Shown: one piece after another, positions 1 through 5,660 of the stretch
How positions within the stretch are numbered: the first letter of the stretch is position 1
Layout of the letters: each line of letters opens with the position of its first letter
Source: an uncultured Gammaproteobacteria bacterium
Lineage (GTDB): Bacteria; Pseudomonadota; Gammaproteobacteria; Pseudomonadales; DT-91
Length of the DNA stretch: 5,660 nucleotides
Assembly (NCBI GenBank): GCA_929200485.1
Contig: CAKMZU010000236.1
Coordinates: forward strand, 1 to 5,660
Direction of reading: 5' to 3'
The notes under the pieces: generated by a model
The model's input: only the letters and a program-made list of their open reading frames with translations
Databases searched by the model: none
Told to the model about the DNA's origin: nothing
Translations under genes and position numbers: made by a program

Positions 1-2237
1 TATTCCAGCCAAAGATCAAAGCCTGCCGTATTTTGAAAATCGATTTTTATTGCAACCTTACCCTGCTGAGAGTTTAGCGCATTGAGTTTAACTGGATAAA
101 CGCCATTTTTATCAATATTGACAACCCTGTCATCATCAATCCAACGCATCTGATATTTGTTATGCGCATTAACATCAATACTAAAAAAAGGGTGAGCAGA
201 TAAACTATCAAATCCATTATTTTGCGTTTTATCACAAACCCCTGTTAAAAAATTTTCACAAAAATAGGTCATACTTTTACTGTCATTGAGTTTCCCTCGA
301 ATAATCTCACGCAGAAGAGCAACATCCACTTTTTTTAGATTGTCAGCATAAGGGTTTTTATAACAAAATTCTGGTTGCGAAAAGATTGATGTCTTGTAAA
401 AGCAATGATCACTCATGGAATCTTCATTTAAAAAAAGATGGATCAGTGATTTTTTTGAAAAGATTTTTTGACCAATCTGCAAATCAACTAGATGAGGTAA
501 CGAAATTCCATCAGCAACTTGCTGATTTTCGACATCCTCCCAAATGACAATAACATAGTCATAGGGTGTTAAATCTATCTGATCATTTTTCACCGCTTCT
601 TCTATTTCGAACGTATCATCCCATTGCAGTGAACTAAGTGCGCCATTAAAATCTTCGTGAGTTAATTCAAACCAACCATAGGAATTGACGGAATCGATAC
701 CTTCGCTGTTGTAACTGACCGACCGTAAAAGTCCATCCACCATAGCTTCGACCCTATCTGTCACATCAGATCGTTCAAACAACTTATCTTTGGTTTTATC
801 TCGAATAAAAATCAATGCAACTTGATGGCGATCCTTTGTTTCTTCTTTAAAAAGATTACCATCGTCAATACGGCTAACATTCTCTGGCCGGTTACTAACA
901 CTTTGCATTAGGTAATTACCACTAACATCCAACACCTTGAGTTTGCTCAACCCATGCAAATCAATCTGAGTTAATAAATTATCGGCAAGATTAAGTGTTT
1001 CGAGCGAAGATAGCTGCCCAATTCCATCTACTGCTACAATATTCCGACTCGCACAATTTAACGCGGTGACCTGCTCAATCGAAAGCCAGCCCTTGTCTTT
1101 TACCGTTTCATGAATACAGTTTTTTAATGATGGGTCATCAATATATATTGCTGCTATTTCCTGATTGACAGCTATCTTTGGCAAGACGTCAAAATCCATT
1201 GTCTGCCTTGTGATGGCATTCATTTCATCCCTGACATCAATTTGTAGCTGATGCTTACCGGGTGTTGCATACCAATCTGTGGACAACTCTGCGCCATCCG
1301 TTGCTTCAAAAAGGTTTCCATCAAGGAAAAGTTTTATATTATTAATCTCACCATCAGGGTCAAACGCTTTTACTTTAAAAGTTATCTGGTCTTCTGCGAG
1401 TATTGTAGACATTGGATGCGGCGAAATAATATCAGCTACCGGCAGCAGATTACCTTGCAGAACACCCTCATTGCCGACCCAAATAGTCTGGGTTTTTAAT
1501 ACACTTGAATAGCTTTGATTATCAATGGCCCTGACTGAAATCTTATGCTCTCCCGGTATTGTTTTCCAGCTTGTAGCATAAGGCGATTTCACGACATTAT
1601 CGTAAGGTGTACCGTTAATAAAAAAACTGACTAGCGCTACATCACCATCAATATCACTCGCCTCAGCTTCAATGTTAACTATGCGATTAACGGGTAGAAT
1701 TTCTCGTTTTCCCGGATAAAGAAAATTCACGCCGGGTAATATATTTTCTCTTTTGACCTGATGAACGATAATTGTCTTACTGACTGTTGTCAGGGCCTGA
1801 TTCTGATTGTCATACGCTGTGGCACTTAATAAGTATTCTCCGGGAATGGCTTTCCAGATAATGCCATAAGGGGGAGTATGATCATCTGCTATTTTTTTCT
1901 CACCGATAAAAAATGAAACCAGACGAATGGGCGCTTCTTTATCTTCGGAAACAAAAAACGACAGATTATCCCCGGCATTAAATACATTTGCCACTGGGCT
2001 TCCCCATATAATGGCTGGTAAATTGTAGTCTTTTTTACCTGAATCAGCATTGGTATCCGAAGTAATAGAATCATTGGCTACTTCATCAACTGTATTTTCT
2101 TTATTAGCACTTGAGTCTTTTTCTGTAGTGACATATTTAATTTCTGTTCTGGTTTTAGTTTTTTCACTGCACCCAGCACTTGCAAAAATTAACAGCAAAG
2201 AGAAACAACAAAAAATGAATAGCTTCAGTCTTTCCAT
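1..2237 (-). CDS. Large multidomain lipoprotein: Ig-like x3, LRR, M6/M11-like pseudopeptidase region (3' end cut by window edge)
   Basis: The frame is open for 745 codons from the ATG at 2237-2235 to the window edge, so the C-terminus is missing. Residues 1-23 form a lipoprotein signal: positive MERLK start, hydrophobic core, lipobox ASAGC with Cys23. Ser at +2 argues for outer-membrane sorting. Residues 24-70 are a polar linker. Three Ig-like domains (about 71-160, 164-254, 262-352) share the bacterial Ig pattern: D-x-DG, FFI-x-G, PY..W, PGE, A-x-DN. Residues 368-442 are a short leucine-rich-repeat unit (SLETLNLADN, KLKVLDVSGN) with a Cys374/Cys395 cap. From 471 the protein resembles M6/M11 secreted metallopeptidases: VALIFIRDKT, NSYGWFEL, and later NAHNKYQMRW (690-699). 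No HExxH is present in this region, so catalysis is doubtful. No Shine-Dalgarno is visible; the start is chosen because the signal peptide begins there. A cell-surface binding role is inferred. Confidence 0.85.
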   Translation of the reverse strand, partial: MERLKLFIFCCFSLLLIFASAGCSEKTKTRTEIKYVTTEKDSSANKENTVDEVANDSITSDTNADSGKKDYNLPAIIWGSPVANVFNAGDNLSFFVSEDKEAPIRLVSFFIGEKKIADDHTPPYGIIWKAIPGEYLLSATAYDNQNQALTTVSKTIIVHQVKRENILPGVNFLYPGKREILPVNRIVNIEAEASDIDGDVALVSFFINGTPYDNVVKSPYATSWKTIPGEHKISVRAIDNQSYSSVLKTQTIWVGNEGVLQGNLLPVADIISPHPMSTILAEDQITFKVKAFDPDGEINNIKLFLDGNLFEATDGAELSTDWYATPGKHQLQIDVRDEMNAITRQTMDFDVLPKIAVNQEIAAIYIDDPSLKNCIHETVKDKGWLSIEQVTALNCASRNIVAVDGIGQLSSLETLNLADNLLTQIDLHGLSKLKVLDVSGNYLMQSVSNRPENVSRIDDGNLFKEETKDRHQVALIFIRDKTKDKLFERSDVTDRVEAMVDGLLRSVSYNSEGIDSVNSYGWFELTHEDFNGALSSLQWDDTFEIEEAVKNDQIDLTPYDYVIVIWEDVENQQVADGISLPHLVDLQIGQKIFSKKSLIHLFLNEDSMSDHCFYKTSIFSQPEFCYKNPYADNLKKVDVALLREIIRGKLNDSKSMTYFCENFLTGVCDKTQNNGFDSLSAHPFFSIDVNAHNKYQMRWIDDDRVVNIDKNGVYPVKLNALNSQQGKVAIKIDFQNTAGFDLWLE
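912..1136 (-). other. Leucine-rich-repeat segment within the lipoprotein
   Basis: Residues 368-442 of the lipoprotein read as an N-cap (DPSLKNCI, KGWLSIEQV, LNCASRNI) followed by two LRR units of about 21-22 residues: GIGQLSSLETLNLADNLLTQ, then the unit with LSKLKVLDVSGNYL. The cap plus short LRR is a common insert in secreted and lipid-anchored proteins of gammaproteobacteria. Cys374 and Cys395 could form a disulfide in the cap, which would fit an extracytoplasmic location. Two repeats are too few to form a full solenoid alone, so the segment may act as a spacer or a small protein-binding patch. Confidence 0.65.
1182..2027 (-). repeat. Three tandem bacterial Ig-like domain repeats
   Basis: Three tandem units of about 90 residues lie inside the lipoprotein: DNA 2027-1758, 1748-1476 and 1454-1182. 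Each has a hydrophobic start strand, an acidic turn (SEDKEAP, SDIDGDV, DPDGEIN), a strand ending in an FFIG/FFING/FLDG-type turn, a W-x-x-x-PG segment (WKAIPGEY, WKTIPGEH, WYATPGKH) and a closing A-x-D-N-like strand. Units 1 and 2 are still similar at the DNA level around the W-K-x-I-PGE segment (about 1837-1870 against 1549-1588). Unit 3 is more diverged and lacks the PY before the tryptophan. This suggests an older duplication followed by a second one. The pattern fits the Big_7-type Ig family, assigned from memory of the consensus. Confidence 0.7.
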
Positions 2238-2254
2238 GACAATGATCAAAAATT

Positions 2255-2282
2255 TGTATATCTGAGAGTATAGTTTATCCAA
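2255..2282 (-). promoter_or_regulatory. Weak candidate promoter for the lipoprotein gene
   Basis: On the minus strand TTGGAT (2282-2277) is followed after 16 bp by TATACA (2260-2255), a fair sigma-70-like -10. An overlapping TATACT (2272-2267) is an alternative -10 without a good -35. Use of TATACA would leave an untranslated leader of only about ten bases, in keeping with the absence of a Shine-Dalgarno before the ATG at 2237. The -35 matches consensus at only three positions. Confidence 0.3.
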
Positions 2283-2290
2283 CTATCAAA

Positions 2291-2317
2291 GGTGGGCATT
2301 AATAATGGTGGGGCATT
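2291..2317. repeat. Near-identical short direct repeat upstream of the lipoprotein promoter
   Basis: GGTGGGCATT (2291-2300) recurs as GGTGGGGCATT (2307-2317), differing by one inserted G, with starts 16 bp apart. The pair lies just upstream of the candidate -35 of the lipoprotein gene, where tandem activator or repressor sites are often found. No known regulator motif was recognised, so a binding-site role is inference. Confidence 0.4.
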
Positions 2318-2400
2318 TTAATACTGACCGGAAACATAAAGGTTATAAGGTTCAGCGGTTGAATTCGCCAAATAAAATCTCATTAATTCCATCTTAAGAC

Positions 2401-2429
2401 AATAGAAACGGATTGCCTATACAATCCAT
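2401..2429 (-). terminator. Possible intrinsic terminator after glmM
   Basis: About 50 nt past the glmM stop the minus strand carries a perfect 6-bp stem GGATTG / CAATCC (arms 2427-2422 and 2415-2410) with a 6-nt loop. It extends to 8 bp in RNA if a U-G pair is allowed. The following TTCTATT is only moderately U-rich, so termination may be weak. It separates glmM from the lipoprotein gene. Confidence 0.35.
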
Positions 2430-2479
2430 TGACTACCACTTTCGACAGTAATTTCAGATTGAATTTACAATTAAAAACT

Positions 2480-3835
2480 TTACAGATTTTCTGCCTTTTC
2501 AACCGCATCATAAAGCAAGGTTAAGTGTTGATTCACTAAAGACAATTGACTGGCCTCAACCATAATACGTATAACCGGCTCAGTGCCCGATGCCCTAACT
2601 AAAACCCGACCTTTATCGGCAAGAATGCCCTGACTTTTAGCAATGGCTGCCTTGACCATAGGCGCATTCAATGTCGCCTCCTGATCAGCGACTTTAATGC
2701 TAATCATTTTCTGAGGAAAAAGCGTTACCTCATTTAACGCCTCAGATAGGGATATATTCAATTCACTCAGCACATTAAGCACCTTCAGCGCAGCAATGAT
2801 TCCATCCCCTGTTGTCGTTGCATCCGCACAAATAATATGACCGGAGGACTCCCCCCCAAGCAACCATTGCTTTTCAGACATCTTGGCCTTGACATAACTA
2901 TCACCCACTTCGGTACGCAAAAATTCGAATCCGCGTTTCTTGAGTGCCAGCTCAACACCCATGTTTGTCATCAAAGTCCCGACGATACCCTGATAACCTT
3001 CATCGGTTGGTTCAAGCGCCTTGGTTAAAATATATAGTAGCTGATCGCCATCAACGATGTCTCCATTAGAAGCGACAAAAATCACCCGATCACCATCACC
3101 ATCGAAAGCGACACCCATATCAGCGCCAGATTTGCTCACATACATTTGAAGTTTTTCTGGTGACGTACTGCCCAGGTTTTCGTTGATATTCAGTCCGGTA
3201 GGTGAAACACCAATGGCTTGAACATCTGCGCCAAAATGACTGAAAACTTCTGGCGCTGCGGTATAAGTTGCGCCATTAGCACAATCGAGCACAATACGTT
3301 TTCCCGCTAACGAGAAGTCTCTCGACATGGTACGCTTACAGAAATTGACATAACTGGATATCGCAGCATCAACCCTTACTACCTTACCAAGATTATGTGG
3401 GGTAACACAGCCGATGGGCTGATCCATTAATGCCTCAATGGTTCGCTCATCGTCTTCACTGAGTTTTCTGCCATGCGAATTAAATAGTTTAATCCCATTA
3501 TCTTGATAATGATTATGGGATGCGCTGATAACAATGCCTAAACCAACACCTAAATCTCTCGTCAAAAATGCAATTCCAGGCGTTGGCATCAAGCCAAGCA
3601 ACTTCACATTAACCCCTGCTGCTGTCAATCCCGCCTGCAAGGCCACCTCTACCATATAGCCTGACAAGCGAGGATCTTTGCCAATAAGGACAGAATTTAT
3701 GATACTGGGCGATTTTTCCTGAAGATAACAGCCAATCGCATAGCCTAATTTGACCAGCATATCAGGGACAATAGGGTAAACCCCTACTCGACCTCGAATA
3801 CCATCCGTTCCAAAAAGTGATTTATTCTCATCCAT
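2480..3835 (-). CDS. glmM: Phosphoglucosamine mutase
   Basis: GlmM interconverts glucosamine-6-phosphate and glucosamine-1-phosphate in the cytoplasm, feeding UDP-GlcNAc for peptidoglycan and lipopolysaccharide. The 451-residue protein is full length (family about 445). Visible in order: FGTDGIRGRVG (8-18), phosphoserine loop ISASHN with catalytic Ser106, magnesium loop DGDGDR (245-250), sugar-specificity loop GGESSGH (327-333) and phosphate-binding loop RASGTEPVIR (414-423). FGTDGIRG and the RASGTEP context favour GlmM over ManB/AlgC-type mutases. Two positions are odd: His109 where SHNP normally has Pro, and Ser313 in VGDSYV where Arg is usual. No Shine-Dalgarno is evident, but the start fits family N-termini. 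The gene lies 186 bp after an ATP-grasp gene and probably has its own promoter. It is away from the usual folP/ftsH neighbourhood, so a paralogue is possible. Confidence 0.95.
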   Translation of the reverse strand: MDENKSLFGTDGIRGRVGVYPIVPDMLVKLGYAIGCYLQEKSPSIINSVLIGKDPRLSGYMVEVALQAGLTAAGVNVKLLGLMPTPGIAFLTRDLGVGLGIVISASHNHYQDNGIKLFNSHGRKLSEDDERTIEALMDQPIGCVTPHNLGKVVRVDAAISSYVNFCKRTMSRDFSLAGKRIVLDCANGATYTAAPEVFSHFGADVQAIGVSPTGLNINENLGSTSPEKLQMYVSKSGADMGVAFDGDGDRVIFVASNGDIVDGDQLLYILTKALEPTDEGYQGIVGTLMTNMGVELALKKRGFEFLRTEVGDSYVKAKMSEKQWLLGGESSGHIICADATTTGDGIIAALKVLNVLSELNISLSEALNEVTLFPQKMISIKVADQEATLNAPMVKAAIAKSQGILADKGRVLVRASGTEPVIRIMVEASQLSLVNQHLTLLYDAVEKAENL

Positions 3836-3884
3836 TTTTAATGCTATTAATTAGTATCAGAAGATCATCCGAGAATTGCGCTCG

Positions 3885-3912
3885 AGCATAAACTTGATAG
3901 AAGCCGGGCCAA
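3885..3912 (-). promoter_or_regulatory. Candidate promoter for glmM
   Basis: TTGGCC (3912-3907) and TATGCT (3890-3885) are spaced by 16 bp on the minus strand and would give a leader of about 43 nt before the glmM ATG. Matches to sigma-70 are 3/6 and 4/6. An 8-bp palindrome GCTCGAGC (3880-3887) overlaps the -10 edge and the likely start site and could be an operator half. A promoter is expected here because a likely terminator lies just upstream. Confidence 0.3.
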
Positions 3913-3961
3913 TGCTTTTTGAAATCACTACGAATAGTCGTCCTATTTCAAGGGATTTAAC

Positions 3962-3990
3962 AAAAAAAAATTAGCCGCTTATCTGGCGCT
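3962..3990 (-). terminator. Likely intrinsic terminator of the phosphatase / ATP-grasp operon
   Basis: About 30 nt after the ATP-grasp stop the minus strand has AGCGC (3990-3986), a 7-nt loop, then GCGGCT (3978-3973). These pair as five base pairs with one bulged G. The arm is followed by AA and nine consecutive T residues (3970-3962). The T tract is strong while the stem is short and imperfect. Placement between the ATP-grasp gene and glmM fits an operon end. Confidence 0.5.
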
Positions 3991-4021
3991 TAGTCTTAAA
4001 TTACTGTTCTCGGGTAGTCTC

Positions 4022-5008
4022 CTAAGGTTTATTTTTCTGAGCTTGCGCCAATTCATCGACTGACACGGTTTTCTCATCCCAATATCTGACCTGCACGATT
4101 TCATTAAAATCGCCATTATCATCCACGATTTTTCCGAATAATTCTTTAAGATACATCTGGGGCATATTAACGCCGGCTGCAACGGTAATGGACATGGTAC
4201 CGGGGAAGCGGGCATTGATTTCCATCAATCTCGGTTCATTATTGGCATTGAGCTTTACCTGAATATTTGCCGCACCTGATAAAGGAACTGCCTTGGCAAC
4301 ACTTAATGCATAATCGATAATTTTCTGGTCTTTCACCGTTTTTGATGTCACAGCGATACCTGAATCTATCTTTAATCGTTGCCGAGGAACCGCCGCTAAT
4401 ACCTGGCCGTTTTTATTGGTATAAACATCCACCGAATATTCCGCACCCGGCAACCACTCCTGTATCATATAACGACCATCAGGTACATATTGCTTTAATT
4501 GTTGAAACGAATTAATTAAATGGATATCACGGCCACCACTGCCTTTTCGGTCTTTTAAGATAAAGGGAAGTTGCCATTTTGTTGTAACATCCTGACCAAC
4601 CCACAAGTCAAATTCACCTGCATCAATCTGATGTTTTTCACAAAAACCGAGCAACGCAAACTTGTCATGGCAAGTCGCTAGCGTCTGCTCAGAGCAAAGA
4701 TAAAGCGCTACACCAATCGCATGAAATCTATCTTCATGCTGGCTGATATGCACCAATTCAACGTCGACCGTTGGAATGACTGCATCAATAGCGTTGTCGG
4801 CGCAAAATGTCAGGACGAAATCAATAAAGTCATTACTATCCCCTCTCGGTAAAATAACGCGTCTATCTTCCGGCACAAAATAAAGACCTGCTGCGCAATA
4901 ATCCATATCCCCCATATAAAAATCATAGTCATCGGGATTAGTCAAACTGCGATAGAAGGTCACTGCTGCAGGGCCTCCGGCACCTGTAATCAATATTTTC
5001 TTTTTCAT
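4022..5008 (-). CDS. CarB/PylC-like ATP-grasp ligase
   Basis: This 328-residue cytoplasmic protein is an ATP-grasp enzyme, a family that joins a carboxylate (as an acyl-phosphate) to an amine or similar nucleophile. The N-terminal pre-ATP-grasp Rossmann-like part starts ILITGAGGPAAVTFYRSL. The nucleotide-binding part shows Lys152, the glycine loop KGSGGR (155-160) and the hinge QEWLPGAEYSVDV (183-195). The metal site is NIQVKL (Gln250) and LMEINARFPG (Glu263, Asn265, Arg267). All core ATP-grasp residues I looked for are present, so it should be active. The layout resembles a carbamoyl-phosphate-synthase large-subunit half or PylC; the substrate cannot be read from sequence. The start overlaps the phosphatase stop by 4 bp (ATGA), and GGAGAAT lies 8 nt upstream, supporting translational coupling. 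A role in modifying a polysaccharide or envelope precursor is inferred from its neighbours. Confidence 0.85.
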   Translation of the reverse strand: MKKKILITGAGGPAAVTFYRSLTNPDDYDFYMGDMDYCAAGLYFVPEDRRVILPRGDSNDFIDFVLTFCADNAIDAVIPTVDVELVHISQHEDRFHAIGVALYLCSEQTLATCHDKFALLGFCEKHQIDAGEFDLWVGQDVTTKWQLPFILKDRKGSGGRDIHLINSFQQLKQYVPDGRYMIQEWLPGAEYSVDVYTNKNGQVLAAVPRQRLKIDSGIAVTSKTVKDQKIIDYALSVAKAVPLSGAANIQVKLNANNEPRLMEINARFPGTMSITVAAGVNMPQMYLKELFGKIVDDNGDFNEIVQVRYWDEKTVSVDELAQAQKNKP

Positions 5009-5490
5009 CCGTTTTTATTCTCCAGCATCAAAATTAACCCATCTGCTGCCTGCTCGAGAACATCAAACATCTGTTCAAAATCTTCTTGTTCACCATGAAA
5101 GGGATCAGCAATATGCGTTAGGGATTCATCAGACAAATAACGATGAAAGTATTCAACTTTAGGCGAATGGCATTCGAATATTTCGGCAACATTTTTTGCA
5201 TTTTTATCATCCATAATCAGGATCAGATCAAAAACCTCCATATCGTCCCGTTCAAGCTGGCGCGCTCTTAGATTTTGAATATTATCGTAGCCACGTGATA
5301 CACCCGTTGAGATAGCTCTTTTATCCGGCTGTTTGCCAATATGAAAATCGGCAGTTCCTGCCGAATCCGTAGACACAGACCCTGATAATGAAGACGCGTT
5401 GAGTTTTTGACTGACAATGGCTTCTGCTGATGGAGATCGACAGATATTGCCGTAGCAAACAAAGAGAATACGTATTTTTTTATTGTTCAT
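5005..5490 (-). CDS. Low-molecular-weight protein-tyrosine phosphatase
   Basis: The enzyme removes phosphate from phosphotyrosine through a cysteinyl-phosphate intermediate. The CX5R phosphate loop is at the N-terminus, CYGNICRS, with nucleophile Cys12 and Arg18. The general acid is Asp129 in DPFHG, and STDSAGTADFHIGKQPDKRA (40-59) is the usual second conserved block. At 161 residues the length is normal for the family. The C-terminal layout (DPFHG, EDFEQMFDVLEQAADGL) is closer to stand-alone, eukaryote-like LMW-PTPs (DPYYG) than to Wzb-type partners of tyrosine autokinases, although the polysaccharide-type context makes a kinase or sugar-enzyme partner plausible. No tyrosine kinase is in the window. 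The ATG directly precedes the domain with no alternative upstream, yet no Shine-Dalgarno is seen: the preceding 30 bases are all A/T. It is probably cotranscribed with the ATP-grasp gene. Confidence 0.93.
   Translation of the reverse strand: MNNKKIRILFVCYGNICRSPSAEAIVSQKLNASSLSGSVSTDSAGTADFHIGKQPDKRAISTGVSRGYDNIQNLRARQLERDDMEVFDLILIMDDKNAKNVAEIFECHSPKVEYFHRYLSDESLTHIADPFHGEQEDFEQMFDVLEQAADGLILMLENKNG
5017..5023 (-). promoter_or_regulatory. Shine-Dalgarno for the ATP-grasp gene
   Basis: GGAGAAT (5023-5017) ends 8 nt before the ATG at 5008 and lies within the 3' end of the phosphatase gene. It is the only convincing Shine-Dalgarno among the four starts in the window and confirms the overlapping ATGA start. 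Confidence 0.6.
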
Positions 5491-5520
5491 ATTTTTATTT
5501 TTTAAATATTATTATTTTAT
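5491..5520 (-). other. 30-bp all-A/T tract before the phosphatase start
   Basis: Every base from 5491 to 5520 is A or T. The tract covers the 26-bp gap between the upstream gene's stop (5517-5519) and the phosphatase ATG. It contains TATT/AATA-rich pieces that could serve as a -10, but no -35 was evident. It may simply be an unstructured, A-rich leader that helps translation in the absence of a Shine-Dalgarno. Confidence 0.45.
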
Positions 5521-5660
5521 GATGTAGAGCGAATAATTTCAAAAGGTTCAACCATCTCGTAACCGGCAAACCTCCCCCAATACATTGCCGTTGAGGTAAT
5601 CATGTCATCGGTTAAATAAGGGCGACATTTCTCTTCGGTTTGACTTTTATGGCATTCTAT
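5517..5660 (-). CDS. C-terminal end of an unrecognised protein (5' end outside window)
   Basis: One minus-strand frame is open from the window edge for 47 codons to a TAA at 5519-5517. The tail contains KCRPYLTDDM, STAMYWGRFAGYEM and VEPFEIIRS, aromatic-rich and compact, with the look of a folded enzyme C-terminus rather than random translation. I do not recognise the family. It ends 26 bp before the phosphatase and on the same strand, so it is probably the preceding gene of the same operon. That it is real coding sequence is supported by its amino-acid composition and the tight spacing, but not proven by such a short piece. Confidence 0.6.
   Translation of the reverse strand: MECHKSQTEEKCRPYLTDDMITSTAMYWGRFAGYEMVEPFEIIRSTS

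Noticed and set aside
648..1112. HETVK (residue 376) and HEDFN (residue 527) as possible HExxH zinc motifs of the lipoprotein
   Set aside because: Neither has the second His; the first lies in the LRR cap and the second right after the first conserved peptidase-like block, not at the catalytic helix position.
1251..1512. Two overlapping plus-strand open frames of 77-82 codons
   Set aside because: They are antisense to the Ig-like region of the lipoprotein, whose frame is clearly coding; the compositions are unlike real proteins and no start signals are seen.
1889..2265. A minus-strand frame (1889-2074) and a plus-strand frame (2050-2265) near the lipoprotein start
   Set aside because: Both are other-frame shadows of the lipoprotein N-terminal region, which has a clear lipobox and Ig-like domain.
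2837..3028. Plus-strand frame of 63 codons inside glmM
   Set aside because: It lies wholly antisense to a confidently identified enzyme and has no recognisable features.
3921..3950. Short inverted repeat AATAG / CTATT in the glmM leader gap as a terminator or riboswitch
   Set aside because: Only 5 A/T-rich base pairs and no T tract; expected by chance. No GlmS-like ribozyme or other known RNA element was recognised.
3979..4215. Minus-strand 78-codon frame overlapping the end of the ATP-grasp gene
   Set aside because: It reads a different frame through the conserved EINARFPG region and runs into the terminator hairpin; a shadow.
5268..5462. Minus-strand 64-codon frame inside the phosphatase gene
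   Set aside because: It overlaps the CX5R phosphatase frame and is not protein-like.
5005..5490. Arsenate reductase instead of tyrosine phosphatase
   Set aside because: The ArsC family shares the fold and CX5R, but the DPFHG general-acid segment and the absence of the resolving-cysteine pair near residues 80-90 fit a phosphatase.

Overview
The window looks like part of a gammaproteobacterial chromosome, by eye roughly 40-45% GC. The assignment rests mainly on the style of the GlmM protein and of the lipoprotein, so it is tentative below phylum level. All supported genes lie on the minus strand and are described in transcription order, from high to low coordinates. I saw no tRNA, rRNA, CRISPR array, insertion sequence or attachment site.

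Right part (5660 to about 3960): a compact operon-like run. It starts with the last 47 codons of an unrecognised gene cut by the window edge. After a 26-bp gap made only of A and T comes a stand-alone low-molecular-weight protein-tyrosine phosphatase. Its stop overlaps the start of a CarB/PylC-like ATP-grasp ligase (ATGA overlap). A short imperfect hairpin followed by nine T residues, about 30-60 nt past the ligase stop, probably ends this transcript. Phosphatase plus ATP-grasp ligase is a pairing expected near surface-polysaccharide or cell-envelope biosynthesis genes. That role is inferred.

Middle (3835 to 2480): a full-length phosphoglucosamine mutase (GlmM), the enzyme that makes glucosamine-1-phosphate for UDP-GlcNAc, probably with its own promoter. 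It carries two substitutions at normally conserved positions: SHNH instead of SHNP in the phosphoserine loop, and VGDSYV instead of VGDRYV. It also sits away from the usual folP/ftsH neighbours. It may be a specialised paralogue rather than the housekeeping copy.

Left part (2237 to beyond 1): a long gene, open to the window edge, for a predicted lipoprotein. Its layout is a lipobox signal peptide, a low-complexity linker, three bacterial Ig-like domains, a short leucine-rich-repeat unit, and a C-terminal region resembling secreted M6/M11 (gametolysin-like) metallopeptidases. The zinc-binding HExxH motif cannot be found where it should be, so this looks like a pseudopeptidase or adhesin-like surface protein. 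It is the most unusual object in the window. The 242-bp gap before it holds a possible weak terminator, a pair of near-identical 10-11 bp direct repeats and a weak candidate promoter.
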